Shown here: one piece after another, positions 43,331 through 44,869 of the stretch | How positions within the stretch are numbered: the first letter of the stretch is position 1 | How the letters are laid out: each line of letters opens with the position of its first letter | Source of the DNA: Aldersonia kunmingensis | GTDB lineage: Bacteria; Actinomycetota; Actinomycetes; Mycobacteriales; Mycobacteriaceae | Length of the DNA stretch: 44,869 nt | Reading direction: 5' to 3' | Assembly: GCF_001646865.1 (NCBI RefSeq) | Contig: NZ_LRRB01000187.1 | Span: 1-44,869 of the forward strand | The notes under the pieces: generated by a model | Databases searched by the model: none | Told to the model about the DNA's origin: nothing | The model's input: only the letters and a program-made list of their open reading frames with translations | Made by a program: the position numbers and the translations under genes

Positions 43331-44469
43331 GCGGTCGGCCGGTAAAAGCCGTAGAACGCCATGCCGCAATTCTCCGTTCGTATCGGTCCGGTGCTCACCG
43401 GGTCACCCGCCTCGACGAGCTGGCCGTTCCCGATGACCATGGCTACGTGGCCGTCCCAGACGACGAGATCACCGGGCATCACGGCCTCCTCGCCGACCTC
43501 GATGTGGCCGACATTCTGCTCCTGCGCGAGGCGGGGGAGTTCGACTCCGGCTTCGCCATAGGCGTACTTGGTTAGCCCGCTGCAGTCGAGTCCCTCGCCC
43601 GGGGAGGTTCCACCCCACACGTAGGGCACGCCCTGTTGGCTCAGCGCGGCCCGCACCGCGGTCGCGGCCTGCTCGTTGGGCGCGATCGCGGTGCTGCCGT
43701 CGGGCAGGGTGATCTCGACACCCTTCCCGGCGAGGCGGTGCTCACCGGGACCGGCGTTGGGTGCGACCACCCCATCACCGGAGCCGCCGGACCGGCTCCC
43801 GACGGAGCGGCCGCGGCTGTAGGCGGGCGAGGTGAACAGGCTCGAGATGCCCTGCCCGCCCGAACCGCTGGACATCGCGCCGGTCACCTTCGCGACGATC
43901 TCGGAGGCCTGTACCGGCGACGCCGATGCCGCGTGTGTGCTCGTCGCCGAGGACGGCGCGGTTGGCACCGTGGGCGCGGTCAGCTCGGTCATCCGGGCGG
44001 TGTGCGCACTCAGCTCGGCGCGCACCTTCGCGACGACCACAAGCGCACGATCGAGGTGTTCGACCGCTGCGGCGATGATCATCGCCAGTCCGGCAGGAGT
44101 GCCGAGGGTGGGCGCCGCGGCAACCGCGATCGAGATGAACGACTGCAGAATGCCCTGCAATTCGGCCAGGCCGGCGGTGACGTCCGCGCTCGCAGCATTG
44201 ACCACCTCTGCGATCGCATTGCCGCGATCGGAGATCTGCACCGAGGAGTCCTGGGTCTCCTGCGCCTTGGCCACCGCGACGGTCGCGGCCCTGCCCCGCC
44301 ACGATGCGTCGAGTTCGGCGATTGCGTCGCGTCCGATGACATGCACCGCGTCGACGGCGGCCGATGAGAGCCGCAAGGCATGGGCAGGTCCGCCCGAGGG
44401 CAGCACTCCGCTGCCCAAACTGCCGAGCAGTTCAGTGATGGGTGCGGCGAGTGCGGCGGCGTCGATCAC
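43327..44469 (-). CDS. NlpC/P60 peptidoglycan hydrolase with WXG100-like N-terminal domain
   Basis: A 380-residue protein. The N-terminal ~170 residues are a helical WXG100/PPE-like region (IAELDASWRGRAATVAVAKA) without signal peptide. A Ser/Gly-rich linker follows, then an NlpC/P60 domain with Cys296 (GLDCSGLTKYAY), His341 (WDGHVAMVIG) and Glu353 as likely catalytic triad. It would cut peptide bonds in the cell wall after export through a type VII system. It follows the small YxxxD protein with GTGA overlap, so the two are probably co-translated partners. Confidence 0.88.
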   Translation of the reverse strand: MIDAAALAAPITELLGSLGSGVLPSGGPAHALRLSSAAVDAVHVIGRDAIAELDASWRGRAATVAVAKAQETQDSSVQISDRGNAIAEVVNAASADVTAGLAELQGILQSFISIAVAAAPTLGTPAGLAMIIAAAVEHLDRALVVVAKVRAELSAHTARMTELTAPTVPTAPSSATSTHAASASPVQASEIVAKVTGAMSSGSGGQGISSLFTSPAYSRGRSVGSRSGGSGDGVVAPNAGPGEHRLAGKGVEITLPDGSTAIAPNEQAATAVRAALSQQGVPYVWGGTSPGEGLDCSGLTKYAYGEAGVELPRLAQEQNVGHIEVGEEAVMPGDLVVWDGHVAMVIGNGQLVEAGDPVSTGPIRTENCGMAFYGFYRPTA

Positions 44470-44789
44470 GAGCCGATCCCCGCGCTCAGTGCGCCCAGTC
44501 CGGCGGCATGGGCGGCGTCCGTCGCGGCGTATTCGGCCGCGGTGGTGAGAGCCGTTTCGCCGATTCCGGCGAGAGTCGCGGAGGTATCGGCGATCGCGCC
44601 GAGATGTGCCGCGTGCGCGGTGGCGAATGCTGCGAGGAAGTCACCGCCGATGAGACCGAACACCGGGCCGAGCAGTTCCGGACCGGCCACGGCCGCCGTC
44701 GCGGCGGCGCCGGTCAATCCGGCGGCCATCTCGGCCGCGGTGGCGCCGTAGGCCGCGATACTCGCGGTTGCGGCGGCGAGCTCACTCAT
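44466..44789 (-). CDS. Small type VII secretion substrate (WXG100/EspC-like)
   Basis: A 107-residue Ala-rich helical protein from the ATG at 44787-44789, preceded by GGGGGGA as in the other partner gene at 33006. Its tail contains YxxxD (Tyr87-AAT-Asp91), compare NYDATD in the toxin partner. A classical WxG turn is lacking; Gly-rich PVFGLIGGD separates the two helices. It heads the operon with the NlpC/P60 hydrolase. The 80 bases behind it to the window end hold only its leader. Confidence 0.72.
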   Translation of the reverse strand: MSELAAATASIAAYGATAAEMAAGLTGAAATAAVAGPELLGPVFGLIGGDFLAAFATAHAAHLGAIADTSATLAGIGETALTTAAEYAATDAAHAAGLGALSAGIGS

Positions 44790-44869
44790 CGCACGTCCCC
44801 CCGAATCGAACAGTTCTGTCTCGAATTGTTGGACGCTGAGGGCACCCGACCGGTTCCGACCGGCCACCG

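Noticed and set aside
44803-44820. GAACAGTTCTGT near the window end as LexA box
   Set aside because: The arms do not match TCGAAC-N4-GTTCGA; no SOS gene follows.

Overview
The window is high-GC actinobacterial DNA. Its gene order follows the Mycobacterium tuberculosis stretch from imuA'/imuB (Rv3395c/Rv3394c) to Rv3311: imuA'-imuB, acrA1-type reductase, dnaE2, trmL/spoU, mfpA, folD, DUF3017, metX, metY, icd, trpS, yihY, dacB, sdh operon, cdd, deoA, add, Rv3311-like. Many genes start with GTG or TTG or look leaderless. The insertions relative to that backbone (FGE, type VII secretion substrates, composite intergenic repeats) point to Nocardia or a close relative within Mycobacteriales. No tRNA, rRNA, insertion sequence or CRISPR array was seen.

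1-4.7 kb is an envelope-signalling block: a partial PspC protein divergent from a PspC-fused histidine kinase, its LuxR-type response regulator, and a membrane Ser/Thr kinase. 4.7-16.1 kb carries the two halves of the SOS mutasome. imuA'-imuB and dnaE2 are 8 kb apart and each is preceded by the identical 16-base LexA box. ImuB has an apparent one-base frameshift near its C-terminus. Between them lie two small-molecule enzyme genes, a formylglycine-generating enzyme, a two-domain fatty acyl reductase and a secreted glycine-zipper protein.

16.1-27.3 kb is mostly housekeeping: trmL, mfpA, folD, metY-metX, icd, an MFS pump, xthA, trpS and yihY. The metYX leader combines a SAM-IV riboswitch with a six-residue Cys-Cys leader ORF (MSCCRR), so methionine biosynthesis may be sensed through both SAM and cysteinyl-tRNA.

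28.8-33.0 kb, inserted between dacB and the sdh operon, is the most unusual part. It is a CpnT-like type VII secretion polymorphic toxin cassette: an EspC/WXG100-like partner with a YxxxD signal, a 747-residue toxin with an Ala/Pro/Ser linker, an immunity protein, an orphan toxin tail with its own paralogous immunity gene, and two immunity-gene remnants too small for ordinary annotation. A second type VII secretion-type operon (small YxxxD protein, NlpC/P60 hydrolase, small basic protein, YbaB/EspL-like protein) closes the window at 42.6-44.8 kb.

33.1-42.6 kb holds sdhCDAB, cytidine deaminase, an alpha/beta hydrolase, thymidine phosphorylase, adenosine deaminase and an acidic Rv3311-like protein. 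Two copies of a composite intergenic repeat, each built from two different 48-bp palindromic units in the same order, lie 22 kb apart in opposite orientation (16.1 kb and 38.6 kb).
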